From a virus: DNA of 28,565 nt. The translations under genes were made by a program, and so were the position numbers. This document shows, piece by piece, positions 14,304 to 20,933 of this stretch; within the stretch, counting starts at the first letter, position 1; each line of letters starts with the position of its first letter. Below the pieces are notes generated by a model. That model made no database searches. It was given only the letters and a program-made list of their open reading frames with translations, and was not told the origin of the DNA. The stretch is from IMG/VR virus record IMGVR_UViG_3300031565_000266, positions 1 through 28,565 of that record; one strand, given 5' to 3'.

Positions 14304-15823
14304 TAGTGTGCCCCTTTGATTCCGCCCGACGTCACGCCGCCTTTGTGTTTCAGGCATCGGTGATATGCACGTGCAAATCCGTCCGCCTGGTCTTTATAGT
14401 CGCCGGTGGGAAACGCGACCATTTCTTCGATCCAGTCCCGGTTCCAGGGTCCGCGCACGATATAGACGTTTCCCGCTTCGGCCTGCGCGGCCGGCGCGTC
14501 CTGGCGTGTTTCCTTGCTACCGGATTCGGGCGAATAGTACACGCGAAACCGTGGAAACATGCCGGCAAGGCTTTCGGCCTGCGATTTTCCCGCCTGGCCT
14601 GGGTCTTGCGGAAAGTCGATAATCACACCCTTTCCGTCCCGGTCAGCCACACTTTTCATTTTTGTTTCAACTGTCAGTGGCGAACCGCGGAACCGTTCAC
14701 AGTCTTCCACGTAGAATTTAGCACCAACACGTCGCACGCGCACGCCTGCCGTGTAGGCGCCGGCGCCCTTGTTCTGTTCTTCGGTGGCAGCCAAATCCCA
14801 ACCACGACACACGACGCCGCCTTTGGGCACATCGCCGGCGTCCACGAATTTGCCGCCGAACCATTGCAATTTGTACATGCCACCGCCGCGTGGCACAGGT
14901 CGCTGTTGCAGTTGGCCGGCCGTTGCATAGGCACCCAATTCCAGCGCCAGCCTGGTCACGCGTTCTTCCGGGAACAGTTCCGGCCATAGCATTTGGCCGT
15001 CTTTGGTGCGGAAATCGCCGGGCAGTTTGCGCCCGGATTTCAGTTTGATAGACACCGTGACGTGCGGGTGCTTTTTTTCATAGCGTGCCGGCAGGCACAG
15101 GTGCACCAGGTCCGCCTGGTCAGCCAGCATTTCGCCGGCGTAGTCGCGGGAATGTAGGCGCTGCATCATCACGCACACGCCGCCGTTTTTCGATCGCACG
15201 CGGGTCGGCAATGCCATGCGGATGCGCCGCACGACTTCGTTGCGGTTGTCGTCACTTTCGGCCTGTTCCACGTTGTGCGGGTCGTCCAGGATCACAAAGT
15301 CGCCGCCTTCGCCCATGATGCCGCCGACGCTGGTGCTGAACCGATAGCCGCCATGTTCGTTTTCGAATCGGCTTTTGACGTCCTGGCCTTTGCGGATCGA
15401 CATTTTGGTGTCGCGCAGTGCGCCGACCACGTTGCCCCATCGCTGCTGATACCAGGGCGACCGAATCAGTTTTCGGGTTTTGTCGGCATCGCGCAGTGCC
15501 AGGTCGCCGCGGTATGACGTGGCCATGAATCGTTTGCCGGCGCGTTCCTTTTTGGTCCAGCAGTACGCGTTCAGCAGCACCGACACCGACAGGCTTTTCA
15601 TGTGACCAGGTGGCACGTTCAGCAGCAGGCGCGGGATTTCACCATCGACGAATGCCTGCAAATACTCGGACTGAATTTCCAGGTGCCGGCCATCGACAAA
15701 TGGCACCGGGTCCAGCCAGGGCCATGCCTCACTGGTGAACAGGTGCAGGTCGTCTTCGCAGTATTCCGCCGTCCTGGCTTCGAAATAGGACAGGGTTTCC
15801 GTGTTAAGTGGCAGCGCCCGCAC
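14303..15823 (-). CDS. terL: Terminase large subunit
   Basis: This 506-residue packaging motor has a Walker A-like PPGHMKS at residues 71-77, Walker B DFVILDDPH at 175-183 and a C-terminal RNase H-like nuclease with GWDLAAT (Asp343), IIDFPQDPGQAGK (Asp403) and KDQADGFARA (Asp478/Asp481). It translocates DNA through the portal and cuts concatemers. The start is GTG at 15823, overlapping the small subunit by 20 bp. The proline-type Walker A with H instead of the usual residue is common in this terminase group. Both ATPase and nuclease residues look intact. Confidence 0.95.
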   Translation of the reverse strand: MRALPLNTETLSYFEARTAEYCEDDLHLFTSEAWPWLDPVPFVDGRHLEIQSEYLQAFVDGEIPRLLLNVPPGHMKSLSVSVLLNAYCWTKKERAGKRFMATSYRGDLALRDADKTRKLIRSPWYQQRWGNVVGALRDTKMSIRKGQDVKSRFENEHGGYRFSTSVGGIMGEGGDFVILDDPHNVEQAESDDNRNEVVRRIRMALPTRVRSKNGGVCVMMQRLHSRDYAGEMLADQADLVHLCLPARYEKKHPHVTVSIKLKSGRKLPGDFRTKDGQMLWPELFPEERVTRLALELGAYATAGQLQQRPVPRGGGMYKLQWFGGKFVDAGDVPKGGVVCRGWDLAATEEQNKGAGAYTAGVRVRRVGAKFYVEDCERFRGSPLTVETKMKSVADRDGKGVIIDFPQDPGQAGKSQAESLAGMFPRFRVYYSPESGSKETRQDAPAAQAEAGNVYIVRGPWNRDWIEEMVAFPTGDYKDQADGFARAYHRCLKHKGGVTSGGIKGAH

Positions 15824-16307
15824 AGGCTTTTCGCAACAGGTGGGTGATCGTGACCACTTCGGCTTTGGTCAGATTCGACAGGTCCGGGATGGCCAGCGCC
15901 GCACCAGCCACTGGTGACATGCTGCCGTCCGGGCTGACCTGTTCCACACGCGTGATTTGCTTATATGACGGATGCCTGGCTTTCAGTGTCAATTCCAGCA
16001 GGCGGTCGGACTTCGTGACCACTGCGCGCATTCGCGTCCGCTTGTCGCCGCCCTTGATTTCCAAATAGGGTTTCATTTCGACTTCGCCTTCCACGCCGCG
16101 TTTGATGCCGGTGGCTTCCAGTTTGTCCAGGAAAATCATTTCCGCATCGTCCCATGCCAGTGCGAAGTCGGCGTCCCTGGCTTTCAGTTCATACCAGGAT
16201 TTCCGGGAAATCTCGCCGGCGATGGCTGCCTGGGTGACGCTGCCGCTGGCTTCCAGTTTTTTCAGGAACATTTCGCGGCGGCGTTTGGTGATGGACTTGC
16301 GGCGCAC
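15804..16307 (-). CDS. terS: Terminase small subunit
   Basis: The 167-residue protein has a basic N terminus (MRRKSITKRRREMF) and a helix-turn-helix (residues about 20-50: SGSVTQAAIAGEISRKSWYE), followed by LKARDADFALAWDDAEMIFLDKLEATGIKRGVEG. This arrangement is typical of small terminases that recognise the packaging site and stimulate the large subunit. The GTG start directly abuts the upstream TAA, with GGCGGGA as ribosome site. The four-iteron region 17103-17173 is a candidate binding site for it. Confidence 0.86.
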   Translation of the reverse strand: MRRKSITKRRREMFLKKLEASGSVTQAAIAGEISRKSWYELKARDADFALAWDDAEMIFLDKLEATGIKRGVEGEVEMKPYLEIKGGDKRTRMRAVVTKSDRLLELTLKARHPSYKQITRVEQVSPDGSMSPVAGAALAIPDLSNLTKAEVVTITHLLRKACAGAAT

Positions 16308-16490
16308 TTATCGGTCCCGCCTGTGGTGCCGTGAATTGGGACAGGTGGCGAAGTGACTGACGTGGCCTTTTTCGACGTCGAACAGTTTGCCGCCATCGCG
16401 CACGCTGGAACAGTCCACCGGCATTTTCGTGCCCTGTTTGGTCATCATCCAAACGATCGGCGCATTGCATGTTCTGCACTGGCTGGCCAT
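16308..16490 (-). CDS. Small zinc-ribbon-like protein, 60 aa
   Basis: The start is the ATG at 16490, overlapping the upstream stop as TGATG. The product begins MASQCRTCNAPIVWMMTKQG, has a middle TKMPVDCSSV, and ends HFATCPNSRHHRRDR. One CxxC pair plus later Cys and His residues suggest a single zinc site. Similar small proteins (C-x-x-C...MPVD...H-F-A-T-C-P) are common in phages beside terminase or replication genes, with unknown role. Confidence 0.72.
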   Translation of the reverse strand: MASQCRTCNAPIVWMMTKQGTKMPVDCSSVRDGGKLFDVEKGHVSHFATCPNSRHHRRDR

Positions 16491-17047
16491 CAGTTGAAAT
16501 CCTGGTTGGTGAACTGCCCACACGTTGGACAGTGGAATCCGTCGCCGCCGCTGCCGGATGTGTCAGGCACGTCATCGTCGCGGTCCATTGTTGCCCAGGC
16601 GTCACGGTCGCGTTGCGTGAATCCAGTCAGTTCGACGTCGAAACCCTGCGCCACCAGGTCGTCGAATTCGACCGCCAGCGTGGCGAAATCCCATTCGGAC
16701 AGTTCGGCCAGGCGGTTGTCGGCCAGGACATACGCCTGCGCCTGTTCGTCGGTCAGGTGCGCCAGGTCTATGGTCGGCACTTCGATGTTCATGTATTCGG
16801 CCGCCAGGCAGCGCGCATGTCCGGCCAGGATGTCGTCACCGCGCACCAGCACAGGATTGGTGAATCCGAACTGCTGGATGGACCGGGCGATGCGTTGGAT
16901 TTGTTCGGGTTCGTGCGTCTTCGCGTTCTGCGGGTACGGCACCAGGTCGCCTGGCTTGCGGTACACGATCACGGCCGGCGGCAAACGCGTGTCGATGTTG
17001 TCGGGTCGGTCGTCTTCGTCAGGTGTTTCGGTCGGTTGGTCAGCCAT
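16490..17047 (-). CDS. ParB/sulfiredoxin-like domain protein
   Basis: The start is the ATG at 17047 with AAAAGGGG upstream. In the 185-residue protein, residues about 28-113 form a ParB N-terminal-like domain: VPYPQNAKTHEPEQIQRIAR, then FGFTNPVLV, DDILAGHARCLAAEY (the G-H-x-R motif) and LADNRLAELSEWD. Phage homologues often precede terminase genes or fuse to methyltransferases; here no methyltransferase follows. The C terminus has CPTCG (Cys173, Cys176). Roles may include CTP or DNA binding in packaging or modification. The adjacent iterons make a site-specific DNA-binding role worth considering. Confidence 0.82.
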   Translation of the reverse strand: MADQPTETPDEDDRPDNIDTRLPPAVIVYRKPGDLVPYPQNAKTHEPEQIQRIARSIQQFGFTNPVLVRGDDILAGHARCLAAEYMNIEVPTIDLAHLTDEQAQAYVLADNRLAELSEWDFATLAVEFDDLVAQGFDVELTGFTQRDRDAWATMDRDDDVPDTSGSGGDGFHCPTCGQFTNQDFN

Positions 17048-17101
17048 CACGGCCCCTTTTCGCATCACGCAGGTCGGTTTTGTCACCGTGTCACGCCCTG
17101 G

Positions 17102-17130
17102 ATCGTACCGGAACGGCGCGAAATCGTCAC
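17102..17130 (-). promoter_or_regulatory. Candidate promoter overlapping iterons 1 and 2
   Basis: On the minus strand GTGACG (17130-17125), a 17-bp spacer and TACGAT (17107-17102) each match four of six sigma70 consensus bases. A transcript would start near 17095 and lead into the ParB-like and terminase genes. An iteron-binding protein would occlude it. Confidence 0.35.
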
Positions 17131-17173
17131 GGATTTGTCGTTTTTCGTTCCGAATTGGTCCCGAATCGTGCCG
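17103..17173. repeat. Four iterons TCGTNCCG at exact 21-bp spacing
   Basis: TCGTACCG (17103), TCGTCACG (17124), TCGTTCCG (17145) and TCGTGCCG (17166) start 21 bp apart, two helical turns, so all four face the same side of DNA. The first three continue with GGAAC, GATT or AATT-like extensions. Iterons of this kind bind initiators, partition proteins or small terminases. Confidence 0.65.
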
Positions 17174-17221
17174 CTGCGTTCAATTCTGTGTCATTTCGGG
17201 CACCTGGATGCCGACCAGGCA

Positions 17222-17608
17222 TCACACCAGGCGGATTTCGATGCCGAATATGGCTTCGACCACCGCCCGTTTGAATCGCGCAGCAGTGTCATCGAACCCT
17301 TTGACGTCTTCCACGATCTGTTCGCCGGTGCGTTTGTCCTGGTATCGGAAGTCCGCCCGCCACGAACAGCGCCGCCCGTTCGGATACCGCTTTGACCTGA
17401 TTTTGATGTCCACGCCGGTCAGCCTGCCATCGACCAGGGCCTGGATGGTCAGCGGATATTTGGGCTGCAATTCGATGTTGGCAATTTCGCCGGCACGTTC
17501 CAGCAGGATCAGTTCCAGGTATCGGTCGCGTTCACGCTGCGAATCGAATTTGTGGCCGTTGGCTTCGCATTTTTCGTTTCCGAATTTGCGCGTGGATCGC
17601 CTGGTCAC
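17222..17608 (-). CDS. DUF1064-type putative endonuclease
   Basis: The 128-residue protein has the DUF1064 layout: FDSQRERDRYLELILLERAG (residues about 21-40), IANIELQPKYPL, then WRADFRYQDK (Asp86) and IVEDVKGF (Glu100, Asp101, Lys103), the acidic and ExK-like core of a small PD-(D/E)XK-like nuclease. Phage homologues are thought to act in recombination or packaging. The GTG start overlaps the upstream stop as GTGA. It is the last gene before the iteron region. Confidence 0.82.
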   Translation of the reverse strand: MTRRSTRKFGNEKCEANGHKFDSQRERDRYLELILLERAGEIANIELQPKYPLTIQALVDGRLTGVDIKIRSKRYPNGRRCSWRADFRYQDKRTGEQIVEDVKGFDDTAARFKRAVVEAIFGIEIRLV

Positions 17609-17775
17609 TTCGTGATCACGATTCTGACCGCCCTGGTGATTGGGCTGACGGTTGGCCGTGGGATGGATTGCAGTGCTTCGCGGCCGGTCCTGATGGTGTC
17701 CGCATAGGCCCGTTCTGCCTGGCGCTGCCGGTTCGTTTTCTTTGTGGTTTTTCCACCGCCGCGTTTGTTGGTCAT
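17605..17775 (-). CDS. Basic 56-aa microprotein
   Basis: The start is the ATG at 17775, overlapping the stop of the 44-aa gene as ATGA; the stop overlaps the DUF1064 start as GTGA. The product begins MTNKRGGGKTTKKTNRQRQA and ends with PTVSPITRAVRIVITK. It is strongly basic in its first half, so nucleic acid binding is possible. There is no known domain. Dual coupling and a protein-like frame support it being real. Confidence 0.62.
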   Translation of the reverse strand: MTNKRGGGKTTKKTNRQRQAERAYADTIRTGREALQSIPRPTVSPITRAVRIVITK

Positions 17776-17906
17776 TTCCGGTTCTTCCGTTTGGCCGCTT
17801 TCACCGCTTTGGCTTTTTTGCGGCGTTTGGCCAGGGCATTTTTGAACCAGGGCTGCGCCGTTTTGTCACCGTGGGCGCGTTTGGATTTGTTGCCACCGTG
17901 TGCCAT
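17772..17906 (-). CDS. Basic 44-aa microprotein
   Basis: The product begins MAHGGNKSKRAHGDKTAQPW and its second half is almost entirely Lys, Arg and Ala (ALAKRRKKAKAVKAAKRKNRK). Such a sequence suggests nucleic acid binding. The stop overlaps the next ATG as ATGA. The GTGAG-loop hairpin at 17919-17941 lies 12 nt upstream. A short GTG-initiated frame of eight codons starting in that hairpin also ends as TGATG on this ATG, which could be a leader. Upstream in-frame sequence lacks any canonical start. Confidence 0.58.
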   Translation of the reverse strand: MAHGGNKSKRAHGDKTAQPWFKNALAKRRKKAKAVKAAKRKNRK

Positions 17907-17918
17907 CAGGTGGGCAGC

Positions 17919-17941
17919 GCCGATTCCCTCACGGAATTGGC
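17919..17941 (-). promoter_or_regulatory. Longest GTGAG-loop hairpin
   Basis: Nine-base arms GCCAATTCC and GGAATCGGC (minus strand) pair at eight of nine positions around the loop GTGAG. This is the most stable member of the family. It lies in the 51-bp gap between the 37-aa membrane protein and the 44-aa gene. There is no U-tract, so it is not a classical terminator. Confidence 0.6.
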
Positions 17942-17957
17942 CGCTGCGTTTAGGAAA

Positions 17958-18071
17958 TTATGACGGATCAAAACCAGCGCCGAAAAACAGGCCGACCAGG
18001 GCCGGCCCGAACATCATCACCAGCAGCGCCAGAAATAGGATGGCCACCAGCCATTTGAATCCGCCGCGCAT
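17958..18071 (-). CDS. Mini membrane protein, 37 aa
   Basis: The start is the ATG at 18071, overlapping the upstream stop as TGATG. The product is MRGGFKWLVAILFLALLVMM followed by FGPALVGLFFGAGFDPS: one hydrophobic helix covering nearly the whole chain, with basic residues at the N terminus. It could be a holin-associated peptide or an unassigned membrane peptide. The coupled cluster of three mini membrane proteins supports its reality. Confidence 0.58.
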   Translation of the reverse strand: MRGGFKWLVAILFLALLVMMFGPALVGLFFGAGFDPS

Positions 18072-18268
18072 CAGTGGAACAGCCACTGCCAGGCAGCGAT
18101 GCCGAACGACAGCGCCAGGCCGATGCCGATGAACCAGGCCAGCGGCGCCAGCATTTCTTCGCGGTGTTTGGTTTTCCGGGCATAGTAGCCGGTCGGGTCG
18201 AATGGGTCCGGGTCGTCCAGTGGGTCCACGTTGGGCGCGAAGTCCCGCGGCTGCGTGCGTTCGTTCAC
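18071..18268 (-). CDS. Small membrane protein, 65 aa, C-terminal anchor
   Basis: The start is GTG at 18268, overlapping the upstream stop as GTGA. The N-terminal 40 residues are polar (MNERTQPRDFAPNVDPLDDP, then DPFDPTGYYARKTKHREEML) and the C terminus is a transmembrane helix (APLAWFIGIGLALSFGIAAW). This N-out or N-in topology with one helix resembles small phage membrane proteins of unknown role. It may modulate lysis given its neighbours. Confidence 0.6.
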   Translation of the reverse strand: MNERTQPRDFAPNVDPLDDPDPFDPTGYYARKTKHREEMLAPLAWFIGIGLALSFGIAAWQWLFH

Positions 18269-18456
18269 GCGCCTTTGACCTTGCCAATTAGGCGTTCGAT
18301 GCCGCCTTCGAATGCCGGGAACAGATTGCCGACGACAGCGCCGGCAGCGAATCCGATGGCCAGGGTGATCATCAGGCCCGGATATATGAAAAAGACGATG
18401 ACAGCCAGCACGCCGGCGATCAGCACCTGTTTGGAAAGTGATTTCAAAAAGTCCAT
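18265..18456 (-). CDS. Small membrane protein, 63 aa (possible holin-like)
   Basis: The ATG at 18456 has AAGGGGAA upstream. The product starts MDFLKSLSKQ, followed by two hydrophobic stretches (VLIAGVLAVIVFFIYPGL and MITLAIGFAAGAVVGNLF), and ends with an amphipathic basic tail (EGGIERLIGKVKGA). Two helices and a basic tail resemble class II holins, though the 102-aa gene is another candidate. Its stop overlaps the next GTG start. Confidence 0.6.
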   Translation of the reverse strand: MDFLKSLSKQVLIAGVLAVIVFFIYPGLMITLAIGFAAGAVVGNLFPAFEGGIERLIGKVKGA

Positions 18457-18487
18457 GTGGTTCCCCTTCGTTGCGCGTGGTGCAACA

Positions 18488-18904
18488 TTACAATGCCAGG
18501 CCGATCAAAACCAGCCCGATGACGGATTTGTGGAACAGGTTGTCGATGGTGTGGGCCGTTTCTTCGGCGCGCAGTTGGTCCAGATAGAACTGCGTGATTT
18601 CAGCCTGGTTGCGGCCTGCCTGGATGAACGTGTCGCCGGCGGCGCGTTCGTTGCGCAGCGCGGCAGCGTTCGCTGTGGCCACGTCATGGTTGCGTTCGGC
18701 CACGATGTCGAATTTGTCCAGGGCGTTCCAGCAGTCAATTGCGTCCGCTTTCCAGGGAATTGCGCACAGCACTGGCAGCGGTGTGGCGTCTTTGATTTCA
18801 GTGCGGTGGCTGGTGTCGATGTTCCAGTCAGGTGGCGGCGGGCGTGGCTGGCTTGCGCACGCGGCGACTGTTGAAACGATCAGCAATAGCATCCAGGTCC
18901 GCAT
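18488..18904 (-). CDS. Lipoprotein, candidate outer-membrane spanin (Rz1-like or unimolecular)
   Basis: The start is the ATG at 18904 with GGAG 8 nt upstream. Residues 1-18 are a lipoprotein signal (MRTWMLLLIVSTVAACAS) with lipobox V-A-A-C and Cys16; Ala at +2 favours the outer membrane. A Pro-rich stretch (PRPPPP) follows, as in many Rz1 proteins, then a charged helical region, and the C terminus is hydrophobic (SVIGLVLIGLAL). The gene starts inside the 3' end of the upstream i-spanin-like gene, out of frame, as in Rz/Rz1. The C-terminal hydrophobic segment would instead fit a T1 gp11-type single-protein spanin. Confidence 0.62.
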   Translation of the reverse strand: MRTWMLLLIVSTVAACASQPRPPPPDWNIDTSHRTEIKDATPLPVLCAIPWKADAIDCWNALDKFDIVAERNHDVATANAAALRNERAAGDTFIQAGRNQAEITQFYLDQLRAEETAHTIDNLFHKSVIGLVLIGLAL

Positions 18905-19175
18905 CGTGTTCACTCCACTGTTTCAGGCGTTCTTCCATCAGTTTGTCGGCCGCCACGCCGGCATCCAGGTCACGGTCGGCAGCTTCGCGCAGTTTCTTCC
19001 CCTTTGCAATTTCGGCGGACGTTTTGCTGGTCATCAGGGCCGCGGCCTTGTCGATGTTTTTGGCGGCGCGTTTCTTCGCCTTTGTTGACCGGGCGCCAGC
19101 CAGGGCCATGCCGATCGCCAGCACGATGGTCGTCAGGGTGATGAACCAGCCGGCTGATTTGATTTTTGCCCACAT
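18828..19175 (-). CDS. Candidate inner-membrane spanin (Rz-like), 115 aa
   Basis: The product begins MWAKIKSAGWFITLTTIVLA with a single N-terminal transmembrane helix, followed by a long charged helix (KAKKRAAKNIDKAAALMTSK, EIAKGKKLREAADRDLDAGV, ADKLMEERLKQWSEHDADLD), the architecture of an i-spanin. The lipoprotein gene overlaps its last 77 bp in another frame. It lies within the lysis cassette. Spanin pairs connect inner and outer membranes and disrupt the outer membrane in the last step of lysis. Sequence similarity alone would not prove it. Confidence 0.62.
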   Translation of the reverse strand: MWAKIKSAGWFITLTTIVLAIGMALAGARSTKAKKRAAKNIDKAAALMTSKTSAEIAKGKKLREAADRDLDAGVAADKLMEERLKQWSEHDADLDAIADRFNSRRVRKPATPAAT

Positions 19176-19177
19176 GG

Positions 19178-19486
19178 TCAGCCCTTCGGGTTCGCGTATT
19201 TGCTGGCGATATTTTCCGCGACACTGTTGCCCATGTAGCCGCAGGCGACGGCCATGCCTGGGTTCATCCAGTCCATCGCCAGCGTGGCGACGAACGCGAC
19301 CACACTGCCCAGGACTGCGATGGCGGTTTGCGCAGGGAATTCAGCGATGAATGCACCGACGCCGACTTTGGCCACTTCGCTGCGGTATTCGCCCCACTTC
19401 ATTGCCATGTGCAGCAGCAGCCCGCACAGGCAGATGAACGCTTCCACTGCTGTTTTATATTGCACAAAAAAGTCGATTTCTTCCAT
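19178..19486 (-). CDS. Holin candidate, 102 aa, two to three membrane helices
   Basis: The product begins MEEIDFFVQYKTAVEAFICL and has hydrophobic segments at about 11-30 (TAVEAFICLCGLLLHMAM), 50-71 (PAQTAIAVLGSVVAFVATLAM) and weakly at about 75-90 (GMAVACGYMGNSVAENI). Size, helices and position next to the spanin candidates suit a holin, which would release the signal-less endolysin. The ATG is preceded by TAGGTGA. Three other small membrane proteins nearby compete for this role. Confidence 0.58.
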   Translation of the reverse strand: MEEIDFFVQYKTAVEAFICLCGLLLHMAMKWGEYRSEVAKVGVGAFIAEFPAQTAIAVLGSVVAFVATLAMDWMNPGMAVACGYMGNSVAENIASKYANPKG

Positions 19487-19513
19487 GCGTCACCTATTTG
19501 AAAATCGCACAGC

Positions 19514-19534
19514 CACCGCCGGATCGTGGCGGTG
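19514..19534 (-). terminator. Perfect 7-bp hairpin after the secreted 119-aa gene
   Basis: Arms CACCGCC and GGCGGTG with a 7-nt loop start directly after the stop codon at 19535. A TTTT run follows only about 9 nt after the stem on the minus strand, so termination is possible but weak. Confidence 0.35.
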
Positions 19535-19894
19535 TCACTGCACGGCAAAAACTGGCGGATTCGGAATTCCCGGCGCCACAGTAAAATTTGCAGCGTTCGA
19601 TGGCGCACTGCGCACCCCGCTGGTGGTGATGGTGAACGCGACACAGGTGTGCGCACCAGGTGCGAACGTGCCAGGTGGTGCCTGGAATGTGTCGGTGTTC
19701 AGCGGCGCGTTGGGCACATTGGTCAGCAGCGTGCCATCGCATTCGATGTCATAGCTGGCGATCTGTGCCTGCGGCAGTGGCGTGGCGTCTTCGTATTGCG
19801 TCGGCGGTTGCCAGTTGAATGTTTTTTCACCGACAGCGAACACCAGCGGCGACAGCAGCAGCGTGGCGAAAATTAACAGGGCCAATCGTTTCAT
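19535..19894 (-). CDS. Exported protein with FN3-like fold, 119 aa
   Basis: The start is the ATG at 19894; a much longer open frame upstream reads antisense-like sequence. Residues 1-20 (MKRLALLIFATLLLSPLVFA) form a signal peptide with an A-type cleavage site. The mature part has FN3-like beta strands (IASYDIECDGTLLTN, HTCVAFTITTSGVRSAPSNA) ending PPVFAVQ, with two Cys residues able to form a disulfide in the periplasm. It is in the lysis cassette; superinfection exclusion or a lysis accessory role are guesses. Confidence 0.68.
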   Translation of the reverse strand: MKRLALLIFATLLLSPLVFAVGEKTFNWQPPTQYEDATPLPQAQIASYDIECDGTLLTNVPNAPLNTDTFQAPPGTFAPGAHTCVAFTITTSGVRSAPSNAANFTVAPGIPNPPVFAVQ

Positions 19895-19896
19895 GG

Positions 19897-20190
19897 TTAG
19901 TTCTCCGAATTGCGGGCCGCCTGGTCCGCGAAATACTGCATGATGAATTCGTCGCGGGCGATCATCCTGGCTTCGATGCCGTTCAGTTGCGTGGCAATTG
20001 CGCCCAGGGTCGCGGTGTTGGCGTCCGCGGTCTTTTTGCCGGCAGCGAAATCCGTGCCAACCAATTCGGTTTTCACATCGGCGCGCACGACTGCGTGGAT
20101 GTAATACGGCACACCCCACAACACGATGGCGACCGCAGCGGCCACCGCACTGATTCCGCCGATTATTTTGGCCGGTGTCATTTCCATCAT
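19897..20190 (-). CDS. Membrane-anchored helical protein, 97 aa
   Basis: The ATG at 20190 overlaps the upstream stop as ATGA and has AGGGGAA upstream. After MMEMTPAKII there is one transmembrane helix (GGISAVAAAVAIVLWGVPYY), then a polar helical region (ANTATLGAIATQLNGIEARM). The architecture is like small holin-associated or i-spanin-like proteins. It could be an alternative inner-membrane spanin component. No catalytic motif is seen. Confidence 0.6.
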   Translation of the reverse strand: MMEMTPAKIIGGISAVAAAVAIVLWGVPYYIHAVVRADVKTELVGTDFAAGKKTADANTATLGAIATQLNGIEARMIARDEFIMQYFADQAARNSEN

Positions 20191-20933
20191 TCGTTCCCCT
20201 GCGGTTCTGGCGCAACGATTTGTGCATATTCGGCCATTTTCTGCTGCGCATATTCGAATTCATTGCGGCGTTCAGCCTGGCGCTGTTCTTCGGCGCGGCG
20301 GGCGCCGGCCCTGCGTGCGGCAGCTTCGTCGTCCAGGCGTTTTTCCAGTGCTTCCGTGCGCGCCAATGCGGTCGCGATTTCGAATTCGTGGCGTTCTTCG
20401 CGTTCGTCGTTTTCGTCGAATCGCGGCGCAGCGACTGCTGCCGGCTGCGGTGCGCGCAACAGGTCCGGCGCGGTGTTGGCTTCCAGGCATTCGTCGCGGG
20501 TCGTGAAATGTTCAGCGATCACGTCGATGTCGCAGCGCATTTTTGCCGCCATCAGTTTCATGCCTTTGGCGTCATAGACTTCGGCCATGCACCACAGATT
20601 TGGCCCCACTGTTTGCCGGCTGACAATAATACTTCCCCACGCCGTGCTGGCCAGGCAGTCGTTGATGTCCACGTCGCCCAGGGCGTGGCTGAACGCGAAC
20701 GCCCGGCTGCCTTCCAGGGTGACGTCGCCGCCGGTCAGGGTGCTGCCTTCGACGTTGGTGTCGCCCAGGTTGGTGATCACGTCGCCGCCGTTGATGTCGA
20801 TGTCCACGTCATCACCGCCGCGTCGATCGTCGCCAGCCCAGGCCGGTGACAGGATCATGGCCCAAAACAGCAGGCCGATCAGCATGGCAACCAGGTGCTG
20901 CCAGCGAAGGATGAAAACAGGTTTTTCCGTCAT
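20187..20933 (-). CDS. Exported or membrane-anchored protein with C-terminal coiled coil, 248 aa
   Basis: The start is the ATG at 20933, overlapping the endolysin stop as ATGA; a longer upstream frame is not used. Residues about 9-33 (LRWQHLVAMLIGLLFWAMIL, then SPAWA) form a signal peptide or anchor. An Asp/Gly-rich segment (DDVDIDINGGDVITNLGDTN) and a four-Cys domain (about 80-140) follow. The last 80 residues are a highly charged coiled coil (EALEKRLDDEAAARRAGARR). It follows the endolysin directly, so a lysis-related periplasmic role is plausible. The family is not recognised. Confidence 0.64.
   Translation of the reverse strand: MTEKPVFILRWQHLVAMLIGLLFWAMILSPAWAGDDRRGGDDVDIDINGGDVITNLGDTNVEGSTLTGGDVTLEGSRAFAFSHALGDVDINDCLASTAWGSIIVSRQTVGPNLWCMAEVYDAKGMKLMAAKMRCDIDVIAEHFTTRDECLEANTAPDLLRAPQPAAVAAPRFDENDEREERHEFEIATALARTEALEKRLDDEAAARRAGARRAEEQRQAERRNEFEYAQQKMAEYAQIVAPEPQGNE

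Larger units (their letters stand above)
17048..17221. other. 174-bp noncoding region upstream of the packaging genes
   Basis: This is the longest gap in the window. It holds four phased TCGTNCCG repeats (17103-17173), a promoter-like pair within them, an inverted repeat CCTGG/CCAGG near 17203-17220, and a relatively AT-rich centre around 17121-17160. It is a good candidate for a cos/pac site or another control region. Confidence 0.55.

Noticed and set aside
16490-17047. Plasmid-type partition (ParB) protein implying a plasmid prophage
   Set aside because: Only the N-terminal ParB/Srx-like domain is present and no ParA was seen; such proteins are common beside terminase genes. The iterons keep the question open, but lysogeny cannot be claimed.
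16353-17615. 420-codon plus-strand open frame
   Set aside because: It runs across the ParB-like gene, the noncoding iteron region and the DUF1064 gene on the other strand, with Ser/Arg-rich low-information sequence.
17904-17935. Eight-codon GTG leader peptide ending on the 44-aa gene start
   Set aside because: The TGATG junction is neat, but its start lies inside the GTGAG hairpin and no ribosome site precedes it; kept only as a remark in the gene entry.
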